Origin: CAYGOC01 sp964351495 | GTDB taxonomy: Bacteria > Chlamydiota > Chlamydiia > Chlamydiales > SM23-39 | Direction of reading: 5' to 3' | DNA: 64,000 nucleotides | Assembly (NCBI GenBank): GCA_964351495.1 | Contig: CAYGOC010000009.1 | Coordinates: 21,576 to 85,575 of the forward strand | Shown here: piece by piece, positions 6,581 to 15,240 of the stretch | How positions within the stretch are numbered: the stretch's first letter is position 1 | How the letters are laid out: every line of letters starts with the position of its first letter | Translations under genes and position numbers: made by a program | Notes under the pieces: model-generated | Database searches by the model: none | Seen by the model: the letters and a program-made list of their open reading frames with translations, nothing else | What the model was told of the DNA's origin: nothing

Positions 6581-9103
6581 CTAAAGCACAATGTTTAATA
6601 GCTTGTCCTGGATAAAAATCACTTTAGAAGGGCTTTTTTCCAAGAAACGGGCTACGTTAGGAATCTCTTTTGCTAAAGAGAAAATTTCTTTTTCTTCTTT
6701 TCCTTTAGAAACAGAGAGTTTTGCTCGAAATTTCCCATTTATCTGAATGATATACGTAGCTTCTTTTTCTTGCAGATAAGACTCTTCTATAGGAATCAAG
6801 GGAAAATGGGTTAGGCTTTCTTTTCTTCCCAATTGTTCCCACATTTCTTCCGCAATATGAGGAGCAAAAGGATATAAAGTCTGCATCGCTATCAAAAGAG
6901 CCTCTTTAGGATATCTTTCTAAAGAGGAAAAAGCATTAATAAACTCCATCATATGCGCTACTGCCGTATTAAACTGCATCTCTTCTATCTCTTTTCTTAC
7001 AGTCTTGGCTAAGAAAAAGGCGAGCTTCATTCCCTTGTGTTCTTTTTCTTCTATAATTTTAGCAGGATCCAATAAGTTAAAAAAGCGCGTTAAAAATCGG
7101 TGACATCCCCCCACTGCATCGCTATTCCAAATCTTTTCCTTATTGAAGGGCCCCATAAACATCTCATACAAGCGAATTGAATCAGCTCCAAACTCCTCTA
7201 TCATCTCATCAGGGCTCGTTCCATTGAGTTTGGACTTGGACATTTTCTCTACTTGAGAAAAAAGAGGAATATTTTCCCCTTTTTCATAAAAACTTCCCTC
7301 TCTTTCTTCCACCTTCTCTTCAGGTAAGTACTCCCCGGAAGGTTTTCTATAAGATCTAGAAGTTACGATCCCTTGATTTTTATAACAGGCAAAAGGCTCT
7401 TTGGTATGCACCACGCCTATGTCATATAAAACTTTATGCCAAAACCTAGCATACAGAAGATGTAACACAGCATGCTCCAACCCCCCTACATAAAGGTCTA
7501 CGGGCATCCAGTAGTTTTCTGCTTTTTGAGAAAAAGGCTCCTTTTCGTTTTGGGGATCTAAAAAACGAAGATAATACCAACAAGACCCTGCCCACTGAGG
7601 CATCGTGTTCGTCTCTCGAAACGCTTTTTTACCTCCCTCTTCTATCTCTACCCATCCCGAAACTTTTGCTAAAGGGCTCTCCCCTGTATCTGTTGGGGAA
7701 TATTCTACCACCTCAGGAGGACATAAAGGGAGCTCATCGATTTCTAAAGCTCTTTTAGAGCCATCTTCAAAGTGCACAACAGGAATGGGCTCTCCCCAAT
7801 ACCTTTGCCTAGAAAAAAGCCAGTCTCGTAGCTTGTATTGGGTTTTCCGTTTTCCGATATTCCTCTTTTCTAAAAAAGAGATCAGTTTTTTTTCAGCTTC
7901 TTCTCTTTGTAACCCATTTAAAGAAAGTTCTTCCGAATCAGAATTGATAACCTCTCCCGCAAAAGGCCATACCTCTTCCCCTTTTACGATTTTTTCTCTG
8001 TTTTCTTCTTTTCCCGGGTCGTATACACAGATAAGGGGGAGATGATACTTTTTGGCAAAAGCAAAGTCCCTTTCATCATGAGAGGGAACAGCCATAACAG
8101 CTCCGGTCCCGTAGCTTTGCAGTACATAGTCTGCAATCCAAATAGGGACTCTTTTTTTTGTGATAGGATGAATAGCGTAGCTTCCGGTAAATACACCCGT
8201 TTTTTCCAATTGAAGCTCTTGCCTTTCTAAATCACTTTTAGAAGCAGTTTGCCTTTGATAGTCTTCTACTTTTGCTTTTTCTTCTTTTTGTGTGATTTTT
8301 TCAATCAGGGGATGTTCAGGAGATAAGACTAGGTAGGTTACTCCCATCAAAGTATCTACTCTTGTAGTAAATACCTCTATTTTCTCTTGCGTCGCACCTT
8401 CGAGAAAAAAAAGCTCCACTCCTTCACTTTTCCCAATCCAGTTTCTTTGCAGCTTTTTTACCGGTTCCGGCCAATCAAGCTCTTCTAAATCTTCTAAAAG
8501 TCTTTCTGCATATTCGGTAATCTTTAAAACCCACTGCCTAAGAGGCCTTCTTTCTATTGGGTATCCCCCTTCTATAGACTTTCCCTCTTGCACTTCTTCG
8601 TTGGCTAAAACGGTGCCTAATTTGGGGCAAAAGTTGACAGAAATCGTAGCTTCATAAGCTAAACCCCTTTTAAAAAGCTCGGTGAAAATCCATTGTGTCC
8701 ATTTGTAATAGCTAGGATCAGATGTTTTCATCTCTTTATCCCAGTCGTAGCTAAACCCTAAAGATTTTAACTGCCTTTTATAAGTCTCAATATTTTTTGC
8801 CGTAGTTACGGCTGGATGGGTTCCTGTTTTGATTGCATACTGTTCTGCAGGAAGTCCAAAACTATCCCACCCCATGGGATGCAAAACATTAAACCCTTTT
8901 TGTCGCATGAAGCGGGCCATGATATCTGTACCTGTATAGCCGGTAACATGCCCTACATGAAGCCCCGCTCCTGATGGATAGGGAAACATATCTAATACGT
9001 AATATTTGGGCTTTTTTAGGTCGACTTCTGCTTTAAAAAGCTTTTTGTCTTCCCAAATTTTCTGCCACTTCTTCTCAATCTTTTGAGGGTTATATTTTTC
9101 CAT
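6581..9103 (-). CDS. leuS: leucyl-tRNA synthetase
   Basis: The 840-residue class I synthetase charges tRNA-Leu. The HIGH signature appears as HVGH (49-52) within PYPSGAGLHVGH. KMSKS is at 620-624, and the editing (CP1) domain lies between about 220 and 420 (VFTTRVDTLMGVTYLVLSPEHP; GTGAVMAVPSHDERD). Length is near the bacterial norm. It starts 46 bp after the ispG stop and abuts waaA, so ispG-leuS-waaA is probably one transcription unit. Confidence 0.97.
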   Translation of the reverse strand: MEKYNPQKIEKKWQKIWEDKKLFKAEVDLKKPKYYVLDMFPYPSGAGLHVGHVTGYTGTDIMARFMRQKGFNVLHPMGWDSFGLPAEQYAIKTGTHPAVTTAKNIETYKRQLKSLGFSYDWDKEMKTSDPSYYKWTQWIFTELFKRGLAYEATISVNFCPKLGTVLANEEVQEGKSIEGGYPIERRPLRQWVLKITEYAERLLEDLEELDWPEPVKKLQRNWIGKSEGVELFFLEGATQEKIEVFTTRVDTLMGVTYLVLSPEHPLIEKITQKEEKAKVEDYQRQTASKSDLERQELQLEKTGVFTGSYAIHPITKKRVPIWIADYVLQSYGTGAVMAVPSHDERDFAFAKKYHLPLICVYDPGKEENREKIVKGEEVWPFAGEVINSDSEELSLNGLQREEAEKKLISFLEKRNIGKRKTQYKLRDWLFSRQRYWGEPIPVVHFEDGSKRALEIDELPLCPPEVVEYSPTDTGESPLAKVSGWVEIEEGGKKAFRETNTMPQWAGSCWYYLRFLDPQNEKEPFSQKAENYWMPVDLYVGGLEHAVLHLLYARFWHKVLYDIGVVHTKEPFACYKNQGIVTSRSYRKPSGEYLPEEKVEEREGSFYEKGENIPLFSQVEKMSKSKLNGTSPDEMIEEFGADSIRLYEMFMGPFNKEKIWNSDAVGGCHRFLTRFFNLLDPAKIIEEKEHKGMKLAFFLAKTVRKEIEEMQFNTAVAHMMEFINAFSSLERYPKEALLIAMQTLYPFAPHIAEEMWEQLGRKESLTHFPLIPIEESYLQEKEATYIIQINGKFRAKLSVSKGKEEKEIFSLAKEIPNVARFLEKSPSKVIFIQDKLLNIVL

Positions 9104-9149
9104 GGCTTGAAGACTAACATGAAAACCCCCTCTTTTCCAGAAAAATTTC

Positions 9150-10928
9150 TCAAGAAAATAGGAGCTCTTCTTCTTTGTTTACAGGGGGATCGATCCACTT
9201 TCCCTCTTTTTTAATAAGAGAAATAAGCCGCTCTTCAGCTTCCGTAAAATCAAGAAATTTTTCTACAGGAGTTTTCCCTATATAAAGATCGATCTTCCCT
9301 TTTTTAGACCCCACAAAGCCAAAGTCAGCATCAGCCATCTCTCCCGGACCATTTACAATACAGCCCATAACAGCGATTTTTACTCCCGGAAGATGGGAGG
9401 TTTTTGCCTGAATTCTTTTTGTTACCTCTTGAAGATCAAAAAGCGTTCTTCCACATCCGGGACAAGAGACATACTCTGTTTTTACTTTTTTTAATCCACA
9501 TGCTTGTAAAATAGAAAACATGAATTCTTGCTCTTTAGAAGAATCTTGCAAAGAAAGGCACACCCCCTCTGCCACGTTAGAAAGCAAAAGAGATCCAACC
9601 TCTATGGATGCTCTGTAAAGAGCTTCTTCGAATGGTTCTTCATAAGAAAAAGCTAAAATAAGAACAGATGAGAGGCCGTTTTCTTGTAAAAACTGATAGA
9701 GCTCTCTTGTTTTGTGAATTCTATCTTCAGAAAAAGAGACGAATATACAAGAAGGAGGATTTATTAAAAGGGTCTCTTTTTTTGTAGTTTCCGTAAAAAA
9801 ACAGGGAGGATTTTTTTCTAAAAAAACCGTAAAGCCCTGCCTTTGTAAAAAAGCAAGACGATTTTGGACTATGATATCTTTAGGATTTCCTTTTATAAAA
9901 AACCCTTTGGGAGCTAGAAAAGAGGGGTATAGCTTTCCCTCTTTTTCTTCTATTCCCCTATCTAAAAAAAAGGAAGGCTCTTTTAGCGTTTCAGCAGAAA
10001 TACCGTTAAATACTTCTACCTCTTTTTTTACCGAAGAGTTTCCTATAAAAAAAGGAGGTTTTTCTTTTGGGTTTTTTCTATACGTATTGGCTATTTCTAC
10101 AATTTTTTTTGCGGGATAGATTTCCTCTAAAGGATCTTCTGTCAAGGAGACTCTAATTGTATCTCCTATTCCCTCACATAAAAGGGAGCCTATACCTATA
10201 GAAGACTTGATTCTCCCCTCTTCTGAAAGGCCCGCCTCCGTTACACCTAAATGAAGGGGATAATCCCAAGAAAGCTCTTTCATTTTTTCTACTAAAAGAA
10301 GATAAGCCTCCACCATTATTTTAGGGTTGCTTGATTTCATCGAGAAAAGAAAGGTATGAAAGTCCCGCTTTCTACACACTTTTGCATACTCTAAAGCAGA
10401 CTCTACCATTCCATGAGGAGTATCTCCGAAACGGTTCATGATTCTATCAGACAAAGAGCCATGATTTACCCCAATGCGAATTGCTTTGTTTTGTTTTTTA
10501 CATTTTTCTACCAAAGGAGAAAACCCCTCTTCTATTTTTAGAAGTTCTTTTTGGTATTCTTCTTCTGAGTAGACCTGTTTTGTGAAAGTAGCTCTTTTAT
10601 CTAAAAAGTTTCCGGGATTAATCCGTACTTTGTCTACAAAGTCTGTTACAAGAAGAGCCGCAGGAGGATAAAAATGGATATCAGCCACTAAGGGTATTGT
10701 GCAGCCCTTCTTTTCTAGATATTCTCTGATTTTTTCTGCAGCAAGGGCTTCTTTTTTTCCTTGTACGGTGAAACGGACTATTTCACATCCTTTTTGCTCT
10801 AGCTGTAGAACTTGAGTCGCAGTCTTTTCTATCTCATGGGTAGGGGTCGTAGTCATGGACTGAATCCGCACAGGATTCTTCCCTCCCACTTTTACTTTTC
10901 CAATACTAATTTCTCTTGTTTGCCACAT
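9150..10928 (-). CDS. ispG: 4-hydroxy-3-methylbut-2-en-1-yl diphosphate synthase, long form
   Basis: IspG (GcpE) reduces methylerythritol cyclodiphosphate to HMBPP in the MEP isoprenoid pathway using a [4Fe-4S] cluster. The 592 residues are much longer than the E. coli enzyme (about 370). The extra block, roughly residues 285-470, lies between the TIM barrel and the Fe-S domain, which is the three-domain arrangement known from Chlamydia and plants. Cluster cysteines are Cys489, Cys492 (CPGCGRT) and Cys523 (MGCIVNGPGE). Dxs of the same pathway is at 60363. Confidence 0.96.
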   Translation of the reverse strand: MWQTREISIGKVKVGGKNPVRIQSMTTTPTHEIEKTATQVLQLEQKGCEIVRFTVQGKKEALAAEKIREYLEKKGCTIPLVADIHFYPPAALLVTDFVDKVRINPGNFLDKRATFTKQVYSEEEYQKELLKIEEGFSPLVEKCKKQNKAIRIGVNHGSLSDRIMNRFGDTPHGMVESALEYAKVCRKRDFHTFLFSMKSSNPKIMVEAYLLLVEKMKELSWDYPLHLGVTEAGLSEEGRIKSSIGIGSLLCEGIGDTIRVSLTEDPLEEIYPAKKIVEIANTYRKNPKEKPPFFIGNSSVKKEVEVFNGISAETLKEPSFFLDRGIEEKEGKLYPSFLAPKGFFIKGNPKDIIVQNRLAFLQRQGFTVFLEKNPPCFFTETTKKETLLINPPSCIFVSFSEDRIHKTRELYQFLQENGLSSVLILAFSYEEPFEEALYRASIEVGSLLLSNVAEGVCLSLQDSSKEQEFMFSILQACGLKKVKTEYVSCPGCGRTLFDLQEVTKRIQAKTSHLPGVKIAVMGCIVNGPGEMADADFGFVGSKKGKIDLYIGKTPVEKFLDFTEAEERLISLIKKEGKWIDPPVNKEEELLFS

Positions 10929-10970
10929 GAAAGACAGTATAGAGCTTTAGCTCTTTTTTTTAAGTAAGAG

Positions 10971-11786
10971 CTAGTAGTCAAACTCATTAAATTCCGGGTT
11001 TACAATTCTTTTTCCTGTAGAAAGAGAATTTATTATTTGCATCTCCTCTTCCGATAGTTTGAAGTCAAAAAGGGAAAAATTTTCTTGAATCCGCTCTTTT
11101 TTAGAAGATCTGGGGATGAATACAACATCTTTTTGTAAAAGCCATCTTAAAGCAATTTGAGAAGGCGTTTTTTGGTGCTTTTTTGCTATTTCTTGTATGG
11201 TTTTATCTTGTACGACTTTCCCATGAGCAATAGGAGAGTAGGCTGTTACCGCGATATTTTGAGAAAGGCAAAACTTGAGCAGTTCTTCTTGATTTAAAAA
11301 GGGATGAAACTCAATTTGGTTCATAGAGATAGAGAGCTTTTGATTTAAAAGATCTTGTATATGGTGCACCGTAGCATTACACACGCCCACACTTTTTACT
11401 TTTCCTTTTTCCTTTAAGCGGTGCATCTGATAGACAATTTCAGCAAAGCCTTTTTTTCTCTCAGGCCAATGGAGTAAATATAAATCTATATAGTCATATT
11501 TCAGATCCTTTAAGCTTGTATCGCATGCTTTTTCTACTAATTTTGGATCATGAAAATCCCTCCAAAGTTTTGTGGTAATAAACAACTCTTCTCTAGAAAA
11601 ATTATTTAAGCCTTCTCTTACCTCTTTTTCGTTATAGTAAGCATAAGCCGTGTCGAAATGGCGATAGCCTACTTTTAACGCTTCTTTAACCGCTTCAGAA
11701 CACGTTTTTCCTTCTAGTTGCCAGGTGCCAAATCCAATTATAGGGATAGCGGTTCCATCATTTAGTTTTTTTAAGGGGATTTTCAT
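10971..11786 (-). CDS. aldo/keto reductase
   Basis: This 271-residue NADPH-dependent (beta/alpha)8 reductase has the catalytic tetrad visible as Asp45, Tyr50, Lys73 and His106 (DTAYAYYNE, TTKLW, YLLHWPE). The cofactor site is IPRSSKKERIQEN near the C-terminus. It resembles the 2,5-diketo-D-gluconate reductase/YvgN group, but the natural substrate cannot be deduced. It lies 42 bp upstream of ispG on the same strand. Confidence 0.92.
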   Translation of the reverse strand: MKIPLKKLNDGTAIPIIGFGTWQLEGKTCSEAVKEALKVGYRHFDTAYAYYNEKEVREGLNNFSREELFITTKLWRDFHDPKLVEKACDTSLKDLKYDYIDLYLLHWPERKKGFAEIVYQMHRLKEKGKVKSVGVCNATVHHIQDLLNQKLSISMNQIEFHPFLNQEELLKFCLSQNIAVTAYSPIAHGKVVQDKTIQEIAKKHQKTPSQIALRWLLQKDVVFIPRSSKKERIQENFSLFDFKLSEEEMQIINSLSTGKRIVNPEFNEFDY

Positions 11787-11856
11787 TTTCTAATGCCTAC
11801 CTATAGATTTATCAGAGCTAATTTTACTGAATATACTGAAGAAAATAGTTTGTTTT

Positions 11857-12513
11857 CTATAGTTTTTTTGAGAAAAAGACAGTCCCTTCCCCCCAAGGAA
11901 ACCGGAAAGTTTGTTTCTTTTGTAAAACAAAGTCTTTCGGAAGGGTCTCAGAAGGATAGGTGCTTACCGTAATAATAGTTGTCCCCTTTTTACAAGAAAG
12001 CATCTTATGAAAGACTTTATCTAAAAAAGGCTCTTCTTGCGCTGTGGCATAAAAATAGATAACAGAATAGGGGCTATAGTCTATTTCCAAGAGATCTTTT
12101 TGGATAAACCGCAGGTTTTGTATCCCTATCTTTTTTTGAATAAAGAGGGCTATTCGCTGAAAAAAAGAGACTTTTTCCACCCCTGTTACAGAGCACCCTA
12201 AAAAAGAGGCGCTCCAAAAGCAGAGTTTCCCCCTACCAGAGCCCATTTCTAGAAGATGATCCTCTTTTTTTATAGAGACAGACGAAGTTATTTGAGAAAA
12301 AGCCCTGATAGGCGTTTCCCCATAGATTCTGTAAGAGAAGCCTTCTTTTTTCCAAAAGAGCCTGCAAGCCCTATAAGGGTTATAGAAAAATGAGAAAAAA
12401 AAGAGAGCAAGGTCCGCTACAACAAAAGATTTTACTCTATAAAACTTCTGAAAAACAAAGAGCTGCTCTTTTATAAAAAACCATTTTACAGAGAAAAAAA
12501 GAGAGATTCCCAA
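11857..12513 (-). CDS. class I SAM-dependent methyltransferase-like protein
   Basis: The 218-residue product has a Rossmann methyltransferase motif I, LLEMGSGRGKL, at about 85-95, an acidic residue ending strand 2 (TGVEK), and a motif-II/III-like VIYFYATAQE. The first ~50 residues are hydrophobic and aromatic and may associate with the membrane. No target-specific motif is seen. The gene is divergent from brnQ. Confidence 0.7.
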   Translation of the reverse strand: MGISLFFSVKWFFIKEQLFVFQKFYRVKSFVVADLALFFFSFFYNPYRACRLFWKKEGFSYRIYGETPIRAFSQITSSVSIKKEDHLLEMGSGRGKLCFWSASFLGCSVTGVEKVSFFQRIALFIQKKIGIQNLRFIQKDLLEIDYSPYSVIYFYATAQEEPFLDKVFHKMLSCKKGTTIITVSTYPSETLPKDFVLQKKQTFRFPWGEGTVFFSKKL

Positions 12514-12590
12514 AAGTCTACCCTATTTTTTAAGATGAAAAACAAACCTCCCCTATCGTATACTCTCTCCTTGAAAAAAACAAAATTCTT

Positions 12591-13697
12591 ATGAAGACCT
12601 CTTTTTCTGCCTACAAAGCGGGGCTAGCTATTTTCTCCATGTTTTTTGGAGCAGGAAATATTATTTTTCCCCTTATCATAGGAAACTCTCTTTCGGGAGG
12701 GTTTTCCTATTCTTTGAGTGGGTTTTTGATAACTGCTATAGGGATGCCCTTTTTGGGACTTTTTACCCTATTTGCTTTTTCAGGAAACACCATGCAGTTT
12801 TTTTCTGTTCTAGGAAGGAAAAAAGGGCTTATTCTTGCCTGCTTTATCCTATTGATTTTAGGCCCTATTGGCTCTTCTCCCAGGTGTTTAACACTAGCTT
12901 ATGCAACCCTTTCTTTAAGTTTTCCTGAAATTTCCCCTTTTGCTTTTTACCTAGTCTCTTCTTTTCTTCTTTTTTTTACCGTTTTCAAAAAAGAAAAGGT
13001 TCTCCCTCTACTGGGAGGGCTGCTCTCCCCTTTAAAACTGAGCTTTTTAGCGATTATTATCGTGTGGGGGCTGTTAAGGGCCCCCAAGCCTTCTTCACCC
13101 CAAGAGGTGAACGCTATCACCTCTTTTTTACAAGGAGCTTTTCAGGGGTACAATACAATGGATCTTTTAGCGAGTTTTTTCTTTGCCCCCTTAATCATTG
13201 CCTCTTTTTCTAAAGAAGATCCTCTAACGCAGAAAAAGCTTTTTACCAAGGCCTCTTTTTTAGGAGCTTCTTTGCTCTCTTTGATCTATGTAGGTTTTGC
13301 CGTTTTATCGCACCTCTACGCAGAGAAACTCCAAGGGATAGCTCCCGAAGCTCTGTTGGCTACATTAAGTCTCTATATTTTAGGAAGTAAAGGAAGTTTT
13401 TTCTTTAGTATTACCATAGCTGTTTCCTGTTTTATAACCGCAGTTGCTTTAATTGCCGCCTTTACCCATTTTGTCCATGAAGAACTCCTCCAAAAGAGGA
13501 TCTCTTATAAAACCATTCTTTTTTTCTCTCTTCTTGCAACCTTTTTCTTTTCTAATTTAAACTTCCGGGGAATTTCCTCTTTTTTGACCCCCCTTTTACA
13601 GGGAATCTACCCCCTACTTATTTTTCTTACCCTATACGGTCTAAGATCTCTTAGAAAAGAAAAAAAAACTTCTCTTAATAAGGTTTCTAAATATTAA
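12591..13697 (+). CDS. brnQ: branched-chain amino acid transporter, LIVCS (BrnQ) family
   Basis: The 368-residue polytopic membrane protein has roughly ten or more hydrophobic helices. The N-terminal GLAIFSMFFGAGNIIFPL is the signature of Na+-coupled Leu/Ile/Val symporters of the BrnQ family, followed by PIGSSPRCLTLAY. It is shorter than E. coli BrnQ (about 440). It would import branched-chain amino acids, which auxotrophic chlamydiae need. The ATG directly follows an AT-rich leader. Confidence 0.9.
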   Translation: MKTSFSAYKAGLAIFSMFFGAGNIIFPLIIGNSLSGGFSYSLSGFLITAIGMPFLGLFTLFAFSGNTMQFFSVLGRKKGLILACFILLILGPIGSSPRCLTLAYATLSLSFPEISPFAFYLVSSFLLFFTVFKKEKVLPLLGGLLSPLKLSFLAIIIVWGLLRAPKPSSPQEVNAITSFLQGAFQGYNTMDLLASFFFAPLIIASFSKEDPLTQKKLFTKASFLGASLLSLIYVGFAVLSHLYAEKLQGIAPEALLATLSLYILGSKGSFFFSITIAVSCFITAVALIAAFTHFVHEELLQKRISYKTILFFSLLATFFFSNLNFRGISSFLTPLLQGIYPLLIFLTLYGLRSLRKEKKTSLNKVSKY

Positions 13698-13859
13698 TTC
13701 AGATGTTTATTAATAAAATAAAAACAAAAACTATTCTATAAAAAATAGAAAAACAAAATTTTCTGTTTAAAAAAATTAATTAAAAAGAGTATCCTAAAAA
13801 TAGAGCTCTCTTCTAGTATAGAGGACGCTTTTCACTTTACTTCTTTTAAGTACGAAATC

Positions 13860-15239
13860 ATGGAAGAATCAGAAAAAACGGAATGGACCCCAGGGTCTTC
13901 TCTAAAAGAGATATGGAAGATCTCTTTTCCTTTGATGATTTCTACTTTAGCGTTTCTTTCTATGATTTTCGTAGACAGGCTGTTTTTAACGAGATATTCC
14001 TTAGAGGCTTTAAACGCTTCGGTAAATGCGGGAACTTGGGCCTGGGCCTTTATGAATGGACTTGGAATGTTAACTGCCATGTCTGAGGTTTTAGTTTCCC
14101 AGTATAACGGAGCTAAAAAATATGCAAGTATTGCCAAGCCTGTTTGGCAGATGGTATGGCTCTCCTTTTTTTCCTATATTTTTTATATTCCTTTAGCTTT
14201 GAAAGGTGGAAGTATTCTTTTTCAAGGTTCTTTATACCAAGAACTACAAATAGAGTACTTCAAAATTTTAATTTTATTTGCTCCTTGCTATGCGCTCACA
14301 AACGCCTTATCCGGTTTTTTCGTAGGAAGGGGGAAGACTAAACTTTTGATCTTGCTTGCTATTGGGGCTAATATCTTAAATATTGGCCTTGATAAGCTGT
14401 TAATATTTGGAGTAGAGGGATGGATTCCTGAGATGGGAATTAAAGGAGCTGCTATCGCTACTAGCACAGGGTATCTTTTTGAGATAGTGGTCCTCTTTTT
14501 TCTTTTTTTAAAAAAAGAAAACCGCCTCTCCTTTCAAACGAACAAAGCCCAGTTAGATAAAAAGGAGTTTATCAAGTGTTTTAGATTGGGATTTCCCCAA
14601 GCGGTTTTTGCTACTTTAGAAATTACGGGGCTTGCTTTTTTTTATCAGATGATGACCTCTATTAGCGAGGTGCACATCACTATATCCAGTATTTGCCAAA
14701 GCATTGTGATTTTGTTTTCTTTCTTTTTTGATGGGCTGAGCAAAGGGGTGGCTGCCATGGCGGGTAATTTCATAGGAGCCAAAAAAATAGAAAAGGTGAA
14801 GTCTGTATTAAAGTCGGGAGTTTACCTACAGCTTATTTTTTCTTGTCTTCTTCTTCTGTTTTTTTTCTTTGATTTAAGAAGCCTTATCTTTTCTTTATTT
14901 CCTAGTCTGAACACCTTTAACGAAGGGACTACCCTTCTTTTTGAAACGCTACTTCTCTCTTTGTATGCCACATATTTTTATATTCTATTTGAGGGAATCC
15001 GTTGGGTGATATCAGGTATTTTAACAGCTGCAGGAGATGTCTACTTTTTATTAATAGCAGGTTCTTTAAGCGTCTGGCTTCTTCTTTTAGCGCCCGTCTA
15101 TCTTATTGTAGTAAAACAAAACTTAGGGGTAGAGATTGCCTGGTCTATCATGGCTCTATACAGCATTATATCTTGTTTTTTCTACTGGATACGGTTAAAA
15201 AGAGGAAAGTGGAAGCAAAACGACTTGGTTGAAGGATAA
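13860..15239 (+). CDS. MATE-family multidrug/metabolite exporter
   Basis: The 459-residue protein has about twelve hydrophobic helices in two related halves. The first half has the MATE pattern SLKEIWKISFPLMIS...FVDRLFL and the second has GFPQAVFATLEITGLAFFYQM. Such transporters extrude cationic compounds with Na+ or H+. The stop is one base from the stop of the convergent deubiquitinase gene, so no terminator fits between them. Confidence 0.9.
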   Translation: MEESEKTEWTPGSSLKEIWKISFPLMISTLAFLSMIFVDRLFLTRYSLEALNASVNAGTWAWAFMNGLGMLTAMSEVLVSQYNGAKKYASIAKPVWQMVWLSFFSYIFYIPLALKGGSILFQGSLYQELQIEYFKILILFAPCYALTNALSGFFVGRGKTKLLILLAIGANILNIGLDKLLIFGVEGWIPEMGIKGAAIATSTGYLFEIVVLFFLFLKKENRLSFQTNKAQLDKKEFIKCFRLGFPQAVFATLEITGLAFFYQMMTSISEVHITISSICQSIVILFSFFFDGLSKGVAAMAGNFIGAKKIEKVKSVLKSGVYLQLIFSCLLLLFFFFDLRSLIFSLFPSLNTFNEGTTLLFETLLLSLYATYFYILFEGIRWVISGILTAAGDVYFLLIAGSLSVWLLLLAPVYLIVVKQNLGVEIAWSIMALYSIISCFFYWIRLKRGKWKQNDLVEG

Positions 15240-15240
15240 A

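Noticed and set aside
7605..8045. 146-codon plus-strand ORF opposite leuS
   Set aside because: It is antisense to strongly conserved LeuS sequence and has no recognisable protein character; the same holds for most other long opposite-strand ORFs in the window.
10939..10976. AGAGCTTTAGCTCT followed by eight Ts, a terminator-like hairpin on the plus strand
   Set aside because: No plus-strand gene ends here; both neighbours are minus-strand, and in that direction no T-tract follows the stem.
13698..13859. AT-rich 160-bp region between brnQ and the MATE gene, considered as an RNA or regulatory element
   Set aside because: No stable hairpin, promoter pair of good spacing or riboswitch-like structure could be made out by eye.
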